The notes under the pieces were generated by a model. That model saw nothing but the letters and a program-made list of their open reading frames with translations. It was not told the origin of the DNA and made no database searches. From contig NZ_CP113948.1 in assembly GCF_026810365.1 (NCBI RefSeq), positions 3,063,001-3,127,000 of the forward strand: a stretch of DNA of 64,000 nt. Direction: 5' to 3'. The DNA is from Flavobacterium praedii. Lineage in GTDB: Bacteria; Bacteroidota; Bacteroidia; Flavobacteriales; Flavobacteriaceae. Below are positions 27,668-36,815 of the stretch, in pieces; position 1 is the stretch's first letter; every line of letters starts with the position of its first letter. The position numbers were made by a program, and so were the translations under genes.

Positions 27668-30600
27668 TTATTTTTCAATTTTAACAATTACCATTTTACT
27701 ATTATACGGTTTACTTCCTCGATCTTCTAATGCCTGTGTTGCTTCTTGTAAATTATCAAACTTAGCTTCATATATAAAATATTTACTAGAGTTGGAATCA
27801 TAGAAGAAGTTTACATTTTTGTCTCCAGAAGCTACCGTTTTAGTCACAAATGTATCTCTTTTTTGTGAATCACTATGTACTGCTAAAATGACATAATAAC
27901 CACTTTCTACATTTTTATTATTTTTAATGATCTGCATGTTGGCTTGATTATCTCCAAAATCAAAATCAGAAGCCGTAGGAGGAACAGCACTTACTTTGGT
28001 TGTTTCCTTAATCCTTTTTAATGTAGCCATATCTTGAACTAAACGATCTTGATCATTCAAAGAAGCCGCACGTTTGATTCTACGTTTTTTCTCAATTTCT
28101 GTTTCCACTTTAATTTTCTCCAATGTAGTAATCAATACTGCATTCGATTGTTCCGCTTTTACTTGTTCCGCTTTTAAAGTTTCAATAGTTTTCAAATAAT
28201 TTTGATTGACCAAATCATTTTTAGGAGTCTTTTTAAGTCTCTCTGCGTAAAGGCGGTTAAACTCTTCTAATGAAGCAGCTTGTTCTTTATTTACCTGAGC
28301 AATTTGAGCTTTGATTGATTCTAATTCTGCATTTTCACCGGCAGTACTTTTGAATTCAACAGTAGTTTTCACAATGCCTTTATCACTTAAATCATTTTCA
28401 TCTTTTAAGTCTTTCAATGCCTTTTCCTTGTTGGCTACAGAAGCATCTAAACGAGTCAATAATTGTTGTTGTTTGCGTTTAGAATCCTCCAGATTTTTGG
28501 ATAAGTTATCCATTGTTTTACCAATCTCATCTTTTGGCATAGCATCAGCTTTGGCCTTAGCAAGAGCTTCTACAGCCAATTTTGCAGCGGCAGCCGCTTC
28601 AATTCGATCCTGTTCAGCCTGAGCAGCAATTGCAGCATCGGCTTTGGCTTTATTTTCGGCAGCTAATTTGGCGGCGGCTATTGCTTCAGCATCTGCTTTA
28701 GCTTTATTATCAGCAGCCAATTTAGCAGCAGCAGCATCGGCAGCAGCTTTGGCTTTAGCATCAGCAGCAAGTTTAGCGGCAGCAGCATCGGCATCGGCTT
28801 TGGCTTTGGCATCAGCAGCTAATTTTGCTGCAGCAGCGTCTGCTTTGGCTTTGTTTTCGGCTGCAAGTTTGGCGGCAGCAGCTTCGGCATCCGCTTTGGC
28901 TTTGGCATCAGCAGCTAATTTTGCTGCAGCAGCGTCTGCTTTGGCTTTGTTTTCGGCTGCAAGTTTGGCGGCAGCAGCTTCGGCATCCGCTTTGGCTTTG
29001 GCATCAGCAACTAATTTTGCGGCAGCAGCGTCTGCTTTGGCTTTGTTTTCGGCAGCAAGTTTGGCGGCAGCAGCTTCAGCATCCGCTTTGGCTTTGGTAT
29101 CTGCAGCTAATTTTGCAGCGTCTGCTTTGGCTTTGTTTTCGGCAGCGAGTTTGGCGGCAGCAGCTTCAGCATCAGCTTTGGCTTTGGTATCAGCTGCTAA
29201 TTTTGCAGCGTCTGCTTTAGCTTTGTTTTCAGCAGCAAATTTGGCGGCAGCAGCTTCAGCATCAGCCTTGGCTTTGGAATCAGCGGCTAATTTTACGGCA
29301 GCATCGGCTTTAGCTTTGTTTTCAGCAGCAAGTTTGGCGGCAGCAGCTTCAGCATCAGCCTTGGCTTTGGCATCAGCGGTTAATTTTGCAGCAGTAGCAT
29401 CTGCTTTAGCTTTGTTTTCAGCAGCAAGTTTAGCAGCAGCTGCATCGGCATCGGCTTTGGCATCAGCAGCTAATTTTGCGGCAGCAGCGTCTGCTTTGGC
29501 TTTGTTTTCAGCAGCAAGTTGGGCAGCAGTAGTTTCGGCATCCGCTTTGGCTTTAGTATCGGCAGCTAATTTTGCGGCAGCGTCTGCTTTGGCTTTATTT
29601 TCGGCAGCAAGTTTGGCGGCAGCAGCTTCGGCATCGGCTTTGGCTTTGGCGTCAGCAGCTAATTTTGCGGCAGCAGCGTCTGCTTTGGCTTTGTTTTCGG
29701 CAGCAACTTTAGCAGCAGTCGCTTCAGCATCCGCTTTGGCTTTAGTATCAGCAACTAATTTTGCAGCGGTAGCGTCTGCTTTGGTTTTGTTTTCGGCAGC
29801 AAGTTTGGCAGCAGTGGCTTCCGCATCCGCTTTAGCTTTAGTATCGGCAGCTAATTTTGCGGCAGCGTCTGATTTGTTTTTAGCATCGGCAATACGTTTT
29901 GCAGAAGCATCGGCATCCGCTTTAGCTTTTGCATCTGCGGCTAATTTTGTTTTATTTACGGGCTCTGGTTTTTTTGCAGCGAGGGCTATAGCAGCAGCAT
30001 CCGCTTTTGCTTTAGCATCTGCAGCCAGTTTATTTTTTTGTTCAATAGCTACAGCATCTGATTTGGCTTTGGCATCAGCCGCTAATTTGGCTTTGGCAAT
30101 TGCTGCATCTGCTTTTGCTTTATTAGCAGCTCCTAATCTAGCTTTATTTGCTTCGGCAATTTTTGCTTGATCACCCACTTTTGCATCAGCCACTGCTTTA
30201 GTGTCTGCCTTAGGTTTTGTAGTAGTAGAAGCTTTAGGAAAAGGAGCAGGTTCAATTAAAGCTCCTTCTTCTTCATCATCTCCATAATCGAAATTTTGAT
30301 TTTTAAATTTATAGGCCAATACAATTATGTGGGATGCACCAAGGTTTGAAATATCACCCAATCCCATACCATAAGAATATTCTAAAGCAATTTTAGGTGT
30401 TATATTTAAACCAAATCCAGCAGTCATTCCTAAAACAGAATGGTATCCAGCCTGTACCCAAATCCCTTTAGGAATGGTAAAAACGCCTGAACCAGAATAA
30501 GCTGTATTCTCTTTGTAAAACTCGGTTTTAACGATTCCTGAAAATTTACTTTTATCAAAAAAACCATAGGAATCAATAAAACCAGTATACATTACATGGG

Positions 30601-31201
30601 CTTGAATTCCTTTGTTAGGATCGTCTTTTAGAATACCAGTATTAAAATTATAAGAAACAATATTATTTAGACTTAACCCAAAATCGAAAAATGCTGATCC
30701 ATAATTAATACCTGGAGATACAGCCATAACCGTATTGGATGGAATATTATCTAAAGAAGGATCTGGATCTCTTGCAATTACTTTTCCGCTATTCAATCCA
30801 CTTTTATAGGCGCTTAGGTTTATACCAAATGTAAGATTACTATCCTCTTGTAATAAAATATTGTGAGCAAAGTTAGCGGATACCCCAAAAGTTGTAAGCA
30901 AGCCTTGATTTTGTTGAAAAACACTGATACCGACACCTTCATTCTCCATGAAACGTCCGGAGTAACTTAACATATAGGTTTTGGGTGCGTTTTCAAAACC
31001 TGCCCATTGTGTTTTATTAAACAAGGTAATATAAGCACTTTGCTGTCTTACAAAACTAAACGTAGGATTGATCACAAAAGAATTAAATTTTAGGGAGTTT
31101 CCTGGTGGAATAGCAAAAGAAACAACACCATCCTCTTGTTGGGCATAAAAAAATGGGATAGTACAGAAAAAAAAGAAAACGCTTAATAAAAAATTTTTCA
31201 T
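27668..31201 (-). CDS. sprD: SprD-like protein: PorP/SprF domain fused to a long Ala/Lys/Asp coiled-coil
   Basis: This 1177-residue exported protein has a signal peptide (MKNFLLSVFFFFCTIPFFYAQ) followed by a PorP/SprF-type domain (about 25-300). A region of about 500 residues (roughly 340-850) is dominated by Ala, Lys, Asp and Glu in a 32-residue repeat (KLAAENKAKADAAAAKLAA...), resembling the TolA helical arm. A second coiled-coil region with KRKQQQLLTRLD follows, then a C-terminal globular SPOR-like segment (GYYVILAVHSDSQKRD). Its position between sprC-like and sprB-like genes, one base after the sprC-like stop, supports the SprD call. The repeat DNA is almost perfect over several 96-bp units. 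In F. johnsoniae, sprD is required for normal spreading. Confidence 0.8.
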   Translation of the reverse strand: MKNFLLSVFFFFCTIPFFYAQQEDGVVSFAIPPGNSLKFNSFVINPTFSFVRQQSAYITLFNKTQWAGFENAPKTYMLSYSGRFMENEGVGISVFQQNQGLLTTFGVSANFAHNILLQEDSNLTFGINLSAYKSGLNSGKVIARDPDPSLDNIPSNTVMAVSPGINYGSAFFDFGLSLNNIVSYNFNTGILKDDPNKGIQAHVMYTGFIDSYGFFDKSKFSGIVKTEFYKENTAYSGSGVFTIPKGIWVQAGYHSVLGMTAGFGLNITPKIALEYSYGMGLGDISNLGASHIIVLAYKFKNQNFDYGDDEEEGALIEPAPFPKASTTTKPKADTKAVADAKVGDQAKIAEANKARLGAANKAKADAAIAKAKLAADAKAKSDAVAIEQKNKLAADAKAKADAAAIALAAKKPEPVNKTKLAADAKAKADADASAKRIADAKNKSDAAAKLAADTKAKADAEATAAKLAAENKTKADATAAKLVADTKAKADAEATAAKVAAENKAKADAAAAKLAADAKAKADAEAAAAKLAAENKAKADAAAKLAADTKAKADAETTAAQLAAENKAKADAAAAKLAADAKADADAAAAKLAAENKAKADATAAKLTADAKAKADAEAAAAKLAAENKAKADAAVKLAADSKAKADAEAAAAKFAAENKAKADAAKLAADTKAKADAEAAAAKLAAENKAKADAAKLAADTKAKADAEAAAAKLAAENKAKADAAAAKLVADAKAKADAEAAAAKLAAENKAKADAAAAKLAADAKAKADAEAAAAKLAAENKAKADAAAAKLAADAKAKADADAAAAKLAADAKAKAAADAAAAKLAADNKAKADAEAIAAAKLAAENKAKADAAIAAQAEQDRIEAAAAAKLAVEALAKAKADAMPKDEIGKTMDNLSKNLEDSKRKQQQLLTRLDASVANKEKALKDLKDENDLSDKGIVKTTVEFKSTAGENAELESIKAQIAQVNKEQAASLEEFNRLYAERLKKTPKNDLVNQNYLKTIETLKAEQVKAEQSNAVLITTLEKIKVETEIEKKRRIKRAASLNDQDRLVQDMATLKRIKETTKVSAVPPTASDFDFGDNQANMQIIKNNKNVESGYYVILAVHSDSQKRDTFVTKTVASGDKNVNFFYDSNSSKYFIYEAKFDNLQEATQALEDRGSKPYNSKMVIVKIEK
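28640..29900. repeat. In-gene 96-bp tandem repeats encoding the 32-residue Ala/Lys arm
   Basis: The block beginning GCAGCTAATTTTGCTGCAGC at 28815 recurs at 28911 with 96-bp period, and diverged copies extend both ways. Some copies differ by 3, 6 or 9 bp in the Ala run, always keeping frame. The bias leaves long shadow frames on the plus strand. Confidence 0.8.
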
Positions 31202-31202
31202 A

Positions 31203-32723
31203 TTATTTCACAAGAGTTATCGAACCCTTTTTGGCAGAACCGCCATTTGGAGTAATTATATAATAATAAACTGGATTGAAATTAGTAAATTCTACAGCTA
31301 TTTGTGGCCAACCACTATAATTGTCATAATTATCACTTTCAAAAACAATATCGCCCAAAGAACTTAGAATCATGATATGTGTATTTGTACCGCTTATATA
31401 TTCATCAGGTATAATCCAAGTATCATTAACACCATCTCCATTTGGACTGACAATATTAGATATTTTTGGTGCATTCAGATTCACTTTATACGAAACATCA
31501 AAAGGAAATTCAGTTGTAATAGAGCAGCTTGAATTTTGAGTTACAATCGCTTTATAACTTCCTTGTGCAGTAATATTCAAGGTATTTGTATTGGCTCCCA
31601 AAATAGCAGCACCATCCAATAACCATTGATATGTAGGAGAAACAGCATCTGTAGTTATAGCGACATTTAGCGTTTCACCTTCTACTATATAATTAACTTT
31701 ATTTACTTCAACACCTGAAATAGCACTCGTATTTGTAAGAACTTTTAAATCTATAGAACCCGTTGATTTGCAGCCGCCAAAATCAACATCACAAGTATAA
31801 GTACCCGGCAGATTTGTGATGTAATTACTGGAAATAGCACCATCAATTACGGTATTATCCCTTCTCCAAACATAAGAATTACCACTAGAAACGGAAAGTG
31901 TCGTACTACCCAAACTGGAACAAAAAGGATTACCTAAACTTGAAGAAATTACCGCACCAGATCCACTGGCACCAGAAACTTTAACAGATTGTGAACGGGT
32001 ATTTATATCAGAGCATGGACCATAATTAACTTCAACATAATAATCTCCAGCTTGATTAACTGATAATGAACTTTTAGTTTCATTTGGAACTAACACTCCA
32101 TTTTTATACCAATTATACTTCAATTGAGGATATTGCAAAGGGGAAGAATCAGGAATTGAAGGAGTTGAATTATCAACAGAAAGTGTAACACTACCTCCAT
32201 TACAAAAACTTAAAGCATCGCTTTTGTTATTAATATAAAAAGTACCTGAATATGATAAAAAATGGATAGGAAACGAAGATTGTAAATCACTTGTTTTAAA
32301 AAGCTGACTAACAACTCCTGAAGAACTTTGAATTTTTAGACCATAAATATCCGAACCAACTAAATCAGAGGGTACTTCAAAAGTAAGTGTCTTATCTGTC
32401 GGAGTATCTGCGGGAGGATTTGGAGCAGCTCCATTAGGAATTATCTTAGGTTTTATTGGATTCGTAAAATTGCCTTTATCATCTGAAAGTAGGACAAAAA
32501 ATGTTTCATTAGCTGGAAAGCCACTTATTTTAAAAAAAACTTCATACCTATTATATCCAGAAGGATAATCAATATTAGGTATGTTAGCACAAATTCTTGG
32601 ATAACCGAGCTTTTGAGGTAAAATAGTCTGAGCTACTGAAGTAAAATTGGATAAAAGAAAAAAAACTATCAATAAAAAACAAAACTTTATTGAATATAAA
32701 TAGGAGTAAAGCTTACTTTTCAT
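31203..32723 (-). CDS. sprC: SprC-like gliding protein with T9SS type B sorting domain
   Basis: This 506-residue exported protein has a signal peptide (SIKFCFLLIVFFLLSNFTSVAQ region) and an N-terminal domain with FFKISGFPANETFFVLLSD. Two or more Ig/PKD-like modules each hold a Cys pair (SFCNGGSVTLSVD, NPFCSSLGSTTLSV, YKAIVTQNSSCSI). The C-terminal gliding-type sorting domain has NIVSPNGDGVNDTWIIPDEY, although it ends ...GSITLVK. The gene stops one base before the sprD-like start, so translational coupling is likely. The symbol rests on domain content and on the order C-D-B-F known from F. johnsoniae. A hairpin at 32897-32945 separates it from the upstream gene. Confidence 0.8.
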   Translation of the reverse strand: MKSKLYSYLYSIKFCFLLIVFFLLSNFTSVAQTILPQKLGYPRICANIPNIDYPSGYNRYEVFFKISGFPANETFFVLLSDDKGNFTNPIKPKIIPNGAAPNPPADTPTDKTLTFEVPSDLVGSDIYGLKIQSSSGVVSQLFKTSDLQSSFPIHFLSYSGTFYINNKSDALSFCNGGSVTLSVDNSTPSIPDSSPLQYPQLKYNWYKNGVLVPNETKSSLSVNQAGDYYVEVNYGPCSDINTRSQSVKVSGASGSGAVISSSLGNPFCSSLGSTTLSVSSGNSYVWRRDNTVIDGAISSNYITNLPGTYTCDVDFGGCKSTGSIDLKVLTNTSAISGVEVNKVNYIVEGETLNVAITTDAVSPTYQWLLDGAAILGANTNTLNITAQGSYKAIVTQNSSCSITTEFPFDVSYKVNLNAPKISNIVSPNGDGVNDTWIIPDEYISGTNTHIMILSSLGDIVFESDNYDNYSGWPQIAVEFTNFNPVYYYIITPNGGSAKKGSITLVK

Positions 32724-32896
32724 AAGTAATTAATTTATTTTTTTACAAATCTGTTTAACAAGTGGCGTAATTTAAATTTATTAACACCAAATTTAATGCT
32801 CCATTATAAACAAACATGAGTCTCTGTACTTCAAAAAGAATTATGAAAACTTATTGAAAATTCTTGTTATAAAAAATTAACAAAATAATTTAAGTA

Positions 32897-32945
32897 ATAA
32901 AATGAAAGCCAAACCTGTTCGTTTAGGTTCAACTTTCATTTTACA
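32897..32945 (-). terminator. Strong hairpin upstream of sprC-like (internal terminator or attenuator)
   Basis: Minus strand: AAAATGAAAG pairs with CTTTCATTTT, with an inner stem GAACCT/AGGTTT and a T-rich 3' side. It is 26 bp after the stop of the beta-helix-like gene and about 175 bp before the sprC-like start. Confidence 0.7.
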
Positions 32946-32970
32946 TAATTTCTAAAAATTTATTTGTTAG

Positions 32971-34257
32971 TTATTTGGCTGAGGCTGTAAACTTAGTAAG
33001 TGCCAATCTAAAATCTGGTCTTCTTGGATTTGCAAAATCATTAAAAGTCTCAAGATTTGTAGTTTTAGAATATAAATTAAAGAAAACACTGTTTCCATAA
33101 TAACTTTCTAAATCTTCATTATTTAGATTACCTGCCATAAAGATATTTCCTTGGCAGAAATTGAAATAAATTTCTTCAAGTCGAATTTTCTTTAAATTTT
33201 TCTCGGCCAATTCGATATTATTATCCAATATAATAGCGGGATTAAATCCAGATATTACACTTTTTCGTAATACCAAAGAAGTATTCTCAGCTACAAAAAC
33301 CGCTTCTTTTACTAACCCAGATTTTATATCCGTATCAATATTATCACTATCATTAGCCAATGTCATATTAGTAGCCGTAACAACAGTTTGTTTTTTTGTA
33401 AAATCAGCTTCCTCTTTTTTAATATATGAAGAAACGTCAATACATCTTGATCCACTATTATTCGTTAGATAAGAAGTTCGAACAGCTAATGAATTATCAA
33501 TTTTAGCTTGAGTCCCTAAAGTAAATTTAAAATCAATTCCACTAGAACGATAAGATATAATTTTGTTTAAAACAGGTTCACCTCCAAGTACTTCAAAAGC
33601 ATCTCCCGCAGCATAACTAATCATTATGTTCTCAAGAATAGTTTTATTCCCGATTCCTCCAAGTAGAAGCGCATTGAAATTTTCAGAACCTTTTATTTTT
33701 TTACCGGCATATTCTATTCTTACATATTTTAACACACCAGATGAACTAGCTGGATTCAAACCACCGTAAGTTGTCAAACTAGGATCTAAATCATAATTAA
33801 TAGAAGAATAATTCCCAAATTTATTTATGGGAGCATCACCAAGTATAACTATACCACCCCAGTCACCGGCTTTCTTAAGGGATTTATTGGAAGTAAAAAC
33901 GATAGGATCGGTTTCAGATCCTTCAGCAATCAATTGAGCTCCTTTAGTAATGATTAAGGTTCCTTTAGATTCAGAATCTCCAATGATGATTGTACCAGGA
34001 TCAATAGTAAGAATTGCATTGTTAGTAACATATACATTACCTTGAATGATGTATACATCCTTTTTGGTTAACCTAGTATTTACAGTAATTGTACCAGCAA
34101 GAATCTGAGTAGCTTCACCATAATCGGCTTTACCCGGTTTAAATTCCGTCCAGTTATTTAACCAATTGCTTGATCCAAATATTCCTTTCTCTTGTTGTGC
34201 ATTTACATCACAAACAACAGTAAGAAAAACCCATATAATTAGTATTATATTTTTCAT
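32971..34257 (-). CDS. Exported beta-helix-like protein of the spr locus, function unknown
   Basis: This 428-residue protein has a signal peptide (MKNIILIIWVFLTVVCDVNAQQ). The body reads as repeated short beta strands (TRLTKKDVYIIQGNVYVTNN, AILTIDPGTIIIGDSESKG, GDWGGIVILGDAPIN), which suggests a right-handed parallel beta-helix. A similar start (IIQGNVYVTNNAILTIDPGT) occurs in Bacteroidota surface proteins of unknown role. No T9SS sorting signal is obvious at the C-terminus. It sits upstream of sprC-like on the same strand, between two hairpins. I infer a role in surface structure from location only. Confidence 0.65.
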   Translation of the reverse strand: MKNIILIIWVFLTVVCDVNAQQEKGIFGSSNWLNNWTEFKPGKADYGEATQILAGTITVNTRLTKKDVYIIQGNVYVTNNAILTIDPGTIIIGDSESKGTLIITKGAQLIAEGSETDPIVFTSNKSLKKAGDWGGIVILGDAPINKFGNYSSINYDLDPSLTTYGGLNPASSSGVLKYVRIEYAGKKIKGSENFNALLLGGIGNKTILENIMISYAAGDAFEVLGGEPVLNKIISYRSSGIDFKFTLGTQAKIDNSLAVRTSYLTNNSGSRCIDVSSYIKKEEADFTKKQTVVTATNMTLANDSDNIDTDIKSGLVKEAVFVAENTSLVLRKSVISGFNPAIILDNNIELAEKNLKKIRLEEIYFNFCQGNIFMAGNLNNEDLESYYGNSVFFNLYSKTTNLETFNDFANPRRPDFRLALTKFTASAK

Positions 34258-34336
34258 AGGTTTGGGGGTATTAAATTTAATTATTTTTAAAACCTCTGTA
34301 GGATAGAGTTTAAACTCATTTGAGTTATTGGGTCAG

Positions 34337-34363
34337 TATCAAAAAAGAAAGTCTTTTTTGATA
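34337..34363. other. Perfect 12-bp hairpin in the spr 5' region
   Basis: TATCAAAAAAGA (34337-34348) pairs with TCTTTTTTGATA (34352-34363) around a 3-nt loop. It sits between the two first genes of the locus. There is no T-tract beyond the stem, so it looks more like a processing or stability element than a terminator. Confidence 0.5.
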
Positions 34364-34382
34364 TATATGGTATGCAAAATTG

Positions 34383-34826
34383 TTATTCTACTTCGCGTAA
34401 TCCTTTTATAATTTGCTCATAATACATGATCATAGAAACTAACTGATTTTTATCTGCATAAGGTAGCATTTTTCTTAAAAAATCAACCTGAACTTCAAGA
34501 AAAACATTAGTAGCTTCTGCTTGTAAATCTAAAGACTTTTTGTTTTCAGGAGTTTCTTGAATTCCTAAATCAGCCATGGTAACACCTGGTTTTGTTGCAA
34601 GACCTATATTAGGAAAAATCTTAACAACGATTTTCATACGTTCAATATACAACTCTACCAATTCTCCTTTGGTTAAAGTTTTAAGCTCTTTATCATCTGC
34701 GTGAAAAGTTCTTAATGAAGCCGTAGTACTAATAATACTTTTAGGCATATTAGGTTTAACCTGAGCTACTGCGTTAAAGCTTAATGCTAACATAAAAACA
34801 CTGAAAAAAATAATTTTCCCTTTCAT
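34383..34826 (-). CDS. Small exported protein heading the spr locus, function unknown
   Basis: This 147-residue protein has a clear signal peptide (MKGKIIFFSVFMLALSFNAVAQ). The mature part is mostly helical by eye, contains LTKGELVELYIERMKIVVKIFP and ends in a charged tail. No cysteine or known motif was found. It is the first gene after the best promoter match of the region and on the same strand as all spr genes, so it is probably part of the gliding transcript. The product could be periplasmic. I do not recognise the family. Confidence 0.65.
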   Translation of the reverse strand: MKGKIIFFSVFMLALSFNAVAQVKPNMPKSIISTTASLRTFHADDKELKTLTKGELVELYIERMKIVVKIFPNIGLATKPGVTMADLGIQETPENKKSLDLQAEATNVFLEVQVDFLRKMLPYADKNQLVSMIMYYEQIIKGLREVE

Positions 34827-34852
34827 ATCATGGATTTAAATAATTAATAAAA

Positions 34853-34882
34853 CAAAAATATACAATTTAATCGAATTTGCAA
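34853..34882 (-). promoter_or_regulatory. Promoter of the spr gliding locus
   Basis: Minus strand: TTG at 34882-34880, 19 nt, TATTTTTG at 34860-34853. This is a full match to the flavobacterial consensus. The -7 element ends 27 nt before the first ATG at 34826. Confidence 0.7.
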
Positions 34883-35206
34883 GTCGTAATGTTATAATTT
34901 AAAATATAATTTAATCGTTTTTCTGTAAAAATTTACCTTATACCGAGTAAATACTACACTTAACCGAGGATAATACATGTTTAAAAAAACAAAAAATAAT
35001 CTTAAAATTTAACTTCAATATAAGAAATTAGCTAATAATTTTTGGGTAAAAAATACTATTTCAGCTTCGGTTCAAAAAAAATACAAAAGTTATCAACAGC
35101 AAAAGTTGAAAACCGCTCAAGTATAAACAAAGGATGAAAAACAATCAAATTCATACCATTAAGATTCATACATGCTTGTGAAAACAACTTTAATAATAGA
35201 AAATTT

Positions 35207-35234
35207 TTGATGCTATCATTTTCTACTATCTTTG
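35207..35234 (+). promoter_or_regulatory. Promoter of the delta-prime gene, almost touching its start codon
   Basis: TTG at 35207-35209, 17 nt, TATCTTTG at 35227-35234. The ATG at 35239 begins only 4 nt after the -7 element, so the mRNA may be leaderless. Confidence 0.6.
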
Positions 35235-35238
35235 TCCA

Positions 35239-36375
35239 ATGGAATTTTCAAAAATTTTAGGACAGGGCTATATAAAAAACCACTTGGTTAAAAGTGCTGA
35301 TTTAGGCAGGATTCCTCATGCCCAATTATTTGTAGGTCCAGAAGGCTGTGGCACTCTACCAATGGCTATTGCTTACGCACAATATGTTTTATGCAACACT
35401 AATGGCGAACAAAATGAATCCTGTAGCCTTAAATTTCAAAAATTATCACATCCAGACTTACATTTTATTTATCCAACTGTAACGACAGAGGATGTAAAAG
35501 CTAAACCAAAAAGTATCGATTTTATTGCAGATTGGCGACAATTTATCTTAGAAAAACCTTATGGTGGATTATTTGACTGGTATGCTAAATTGGGTGTTCA
35601 AAATAAACAAGGAGAAATACGCGTTGATGATGCAGCTGAAATATTAAAATCGCTATCCTTAAAGTCCTATGAAGGAGGATATAAAATTATGATCATTTGG
35701 ATGGCAGATAAATTGAATATCGCAGCCTCTAACAAACTTCTCAAATTACTGGAAGAACCACCAGAGAAGACCGTTTTTCTGCTTATCTCCGAAAATGAAG
35801 AAGACATCATTCAAACCATACGCTCCCGTTGTCAAATTACACATTTTAATGCATTAAGCGAACAAATCATAGCTAATAGTCTAATAGAAAATGAGCAGAT
35901 TGATGCAAAGCTAGCTTCAAAAATTGCACATCAGGCTCAAGGAAATTACAACAAAGCATTGCATCTATTAAATGACGACGATGAAGCTTCTCCATTTGAA
36001 CAATGGTTTGTTACTTGGGTTAGAGCTGCTTTTAAAGCAAAAGGAAATGCAGCAGCGATACAAGACTTAATAGAATGGAGTGAACAAATAGCTACATTAG
36101 GGAGAGAAACGCAAAAAAAATTCCTTCAATTTTGTATTGAGATGTTCCGTCAGGCATTATTGTTAAATTATGAGACCAAATCATTAGTTTATATAGAGCC
36201 AAAAGTAGAAAAATTCAAACTTGAAAACTTTGCTCCTTTTGTAAATGGAAATAATATTAACGACATTTTCAAAGAATTATCAGATGCGATGTATCATATA
36301 GAACGCAATGGTAATGCCAAAATAATATTAACTGATTTATCTATAAAACTAACCCGTTTAATACACAAAAAATAA
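35239..36375 (+). CDS. holB: DNA polymerase III subunit delta prime
   Basis: This 378-residue clamp-loader subunit opens with MEFSKILGQGYIKNHLVKSA and IPHAQLFVGPEGCGTLP, where the Walker A lysine is missing. This is expected for delta prime, which does not hydrolyse ATP. KLLKLLEEPPEKTVFLL and TIRSRCQ, the conserved AAA+ clamp-loader blocks with the SRC arginine-finger motif, are present around residues 170-200. The C-terminal part is helical. The gene is monocistronic or leads a short operon with the next two genes; the DoxX-like gene starts 5 bp after its stop. The family-like N-terminus supports this start even though the promoter is very close. Confidence 0.88.
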   Translation: MEFSKILGQGYIKNHLVKSADLGRIPHAQLFVGPEGCGTLPMAIAYAQYVLCNTNGEQNESCSLKFQKLSHPDLHFIYPTVTTEDVKAKPKSIDFIADWRQFILEKPYGGLFDWYAKLGVQNKQGEIRVDDAAEILKSLSLKSYEGGYKIMIIWMADKLNIAASNKLLKLLEEPPEKTVFLLISENEEDIIQTIRSRCQITHFNALSEQIIANSLIENEQIDAKLASKIAHQAQGNYNKALHLLNDDDEASPFEQWFVTWVRAAFKAKGNAAAIQDLIEWSEQIATLGRETQKKFLQFCIEMFRQALLLNYETKSLVYIEPKVEKFKLENFAPFVNGNNINDIFKELSDAMYHIERNGNAKIILTDLSIKLTRLIHKK

Positions 36376-36380
36376 AACCT

Positions 36381-36764
36381 ATGAACAATATTGCTTCTAT
36401 TTTAATCTTAGTCTTTTTAGCGATCACATTTTTACAATCATCTCAAGATAAATTATTCCATTGGAAAGACAATGTTAATTGGCTAAAAGAACATTTTGCA
36501 AAAACACTTTTACGCAATCAGGTTCCTTTAGCACTAGTAAATGTCTTGATCTTAGAATTAATATCTGGCATTTTATGTGTCGTCGGAGCTATAGAAATAG
36601 CACTAAATAGTGGAAGAATTTACGGATTATATGGCGCTATCTTTTCTTGCATTACTCTTATTATGTTACTATTTGGACAACGTTTGGCCAAAGACTATGA
36701 TGGTGCGAGAACCATCGTATTGTATTTTATTCCCTCTGTAATGGCCGTATATTGGCTTAATTAA
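36381..36764 (+). CDS. DoxX-like integral membrane protein
   Basis: This 127-residue protein has four predicted membrane helices (about 4-20, 50-70, 78-98 and 106-125), the DoxX layout. Conserved-looking polar residues include QDKLFHW near residue 22. It lies 5 bp after holB and before an acyl-CoA thioesterase on the same strand. The function of this subgroup is not known. The hydrophobic profile is clear, but the family assignment rests on layout. Confidence 0.65.
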   Translation: MNNIASILILVFLAITFLQSSQDKLFHWKDNVNWLKEHFAKTLLRNQVPLALVNVLILELISGILCVVGAIEIALNSGRIYGLYGAIFSCITLIMLLFGQRLAKDYDGARTIVLYFIPSVMAVYWLN

Positions 36765-36815
36765 TCGCTTTAGAAATATAAAATTCTAAAAAAACTTAAA
36801 ACTTATTATTTAAAA

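Noticed and set aside
28644..30170. A 508-codon Ala-rich ORF on the plus strand
   Set aside because: It is the antisense shadow of the sprD-like Ala/Lys repeat, where base bias removes stop codons.
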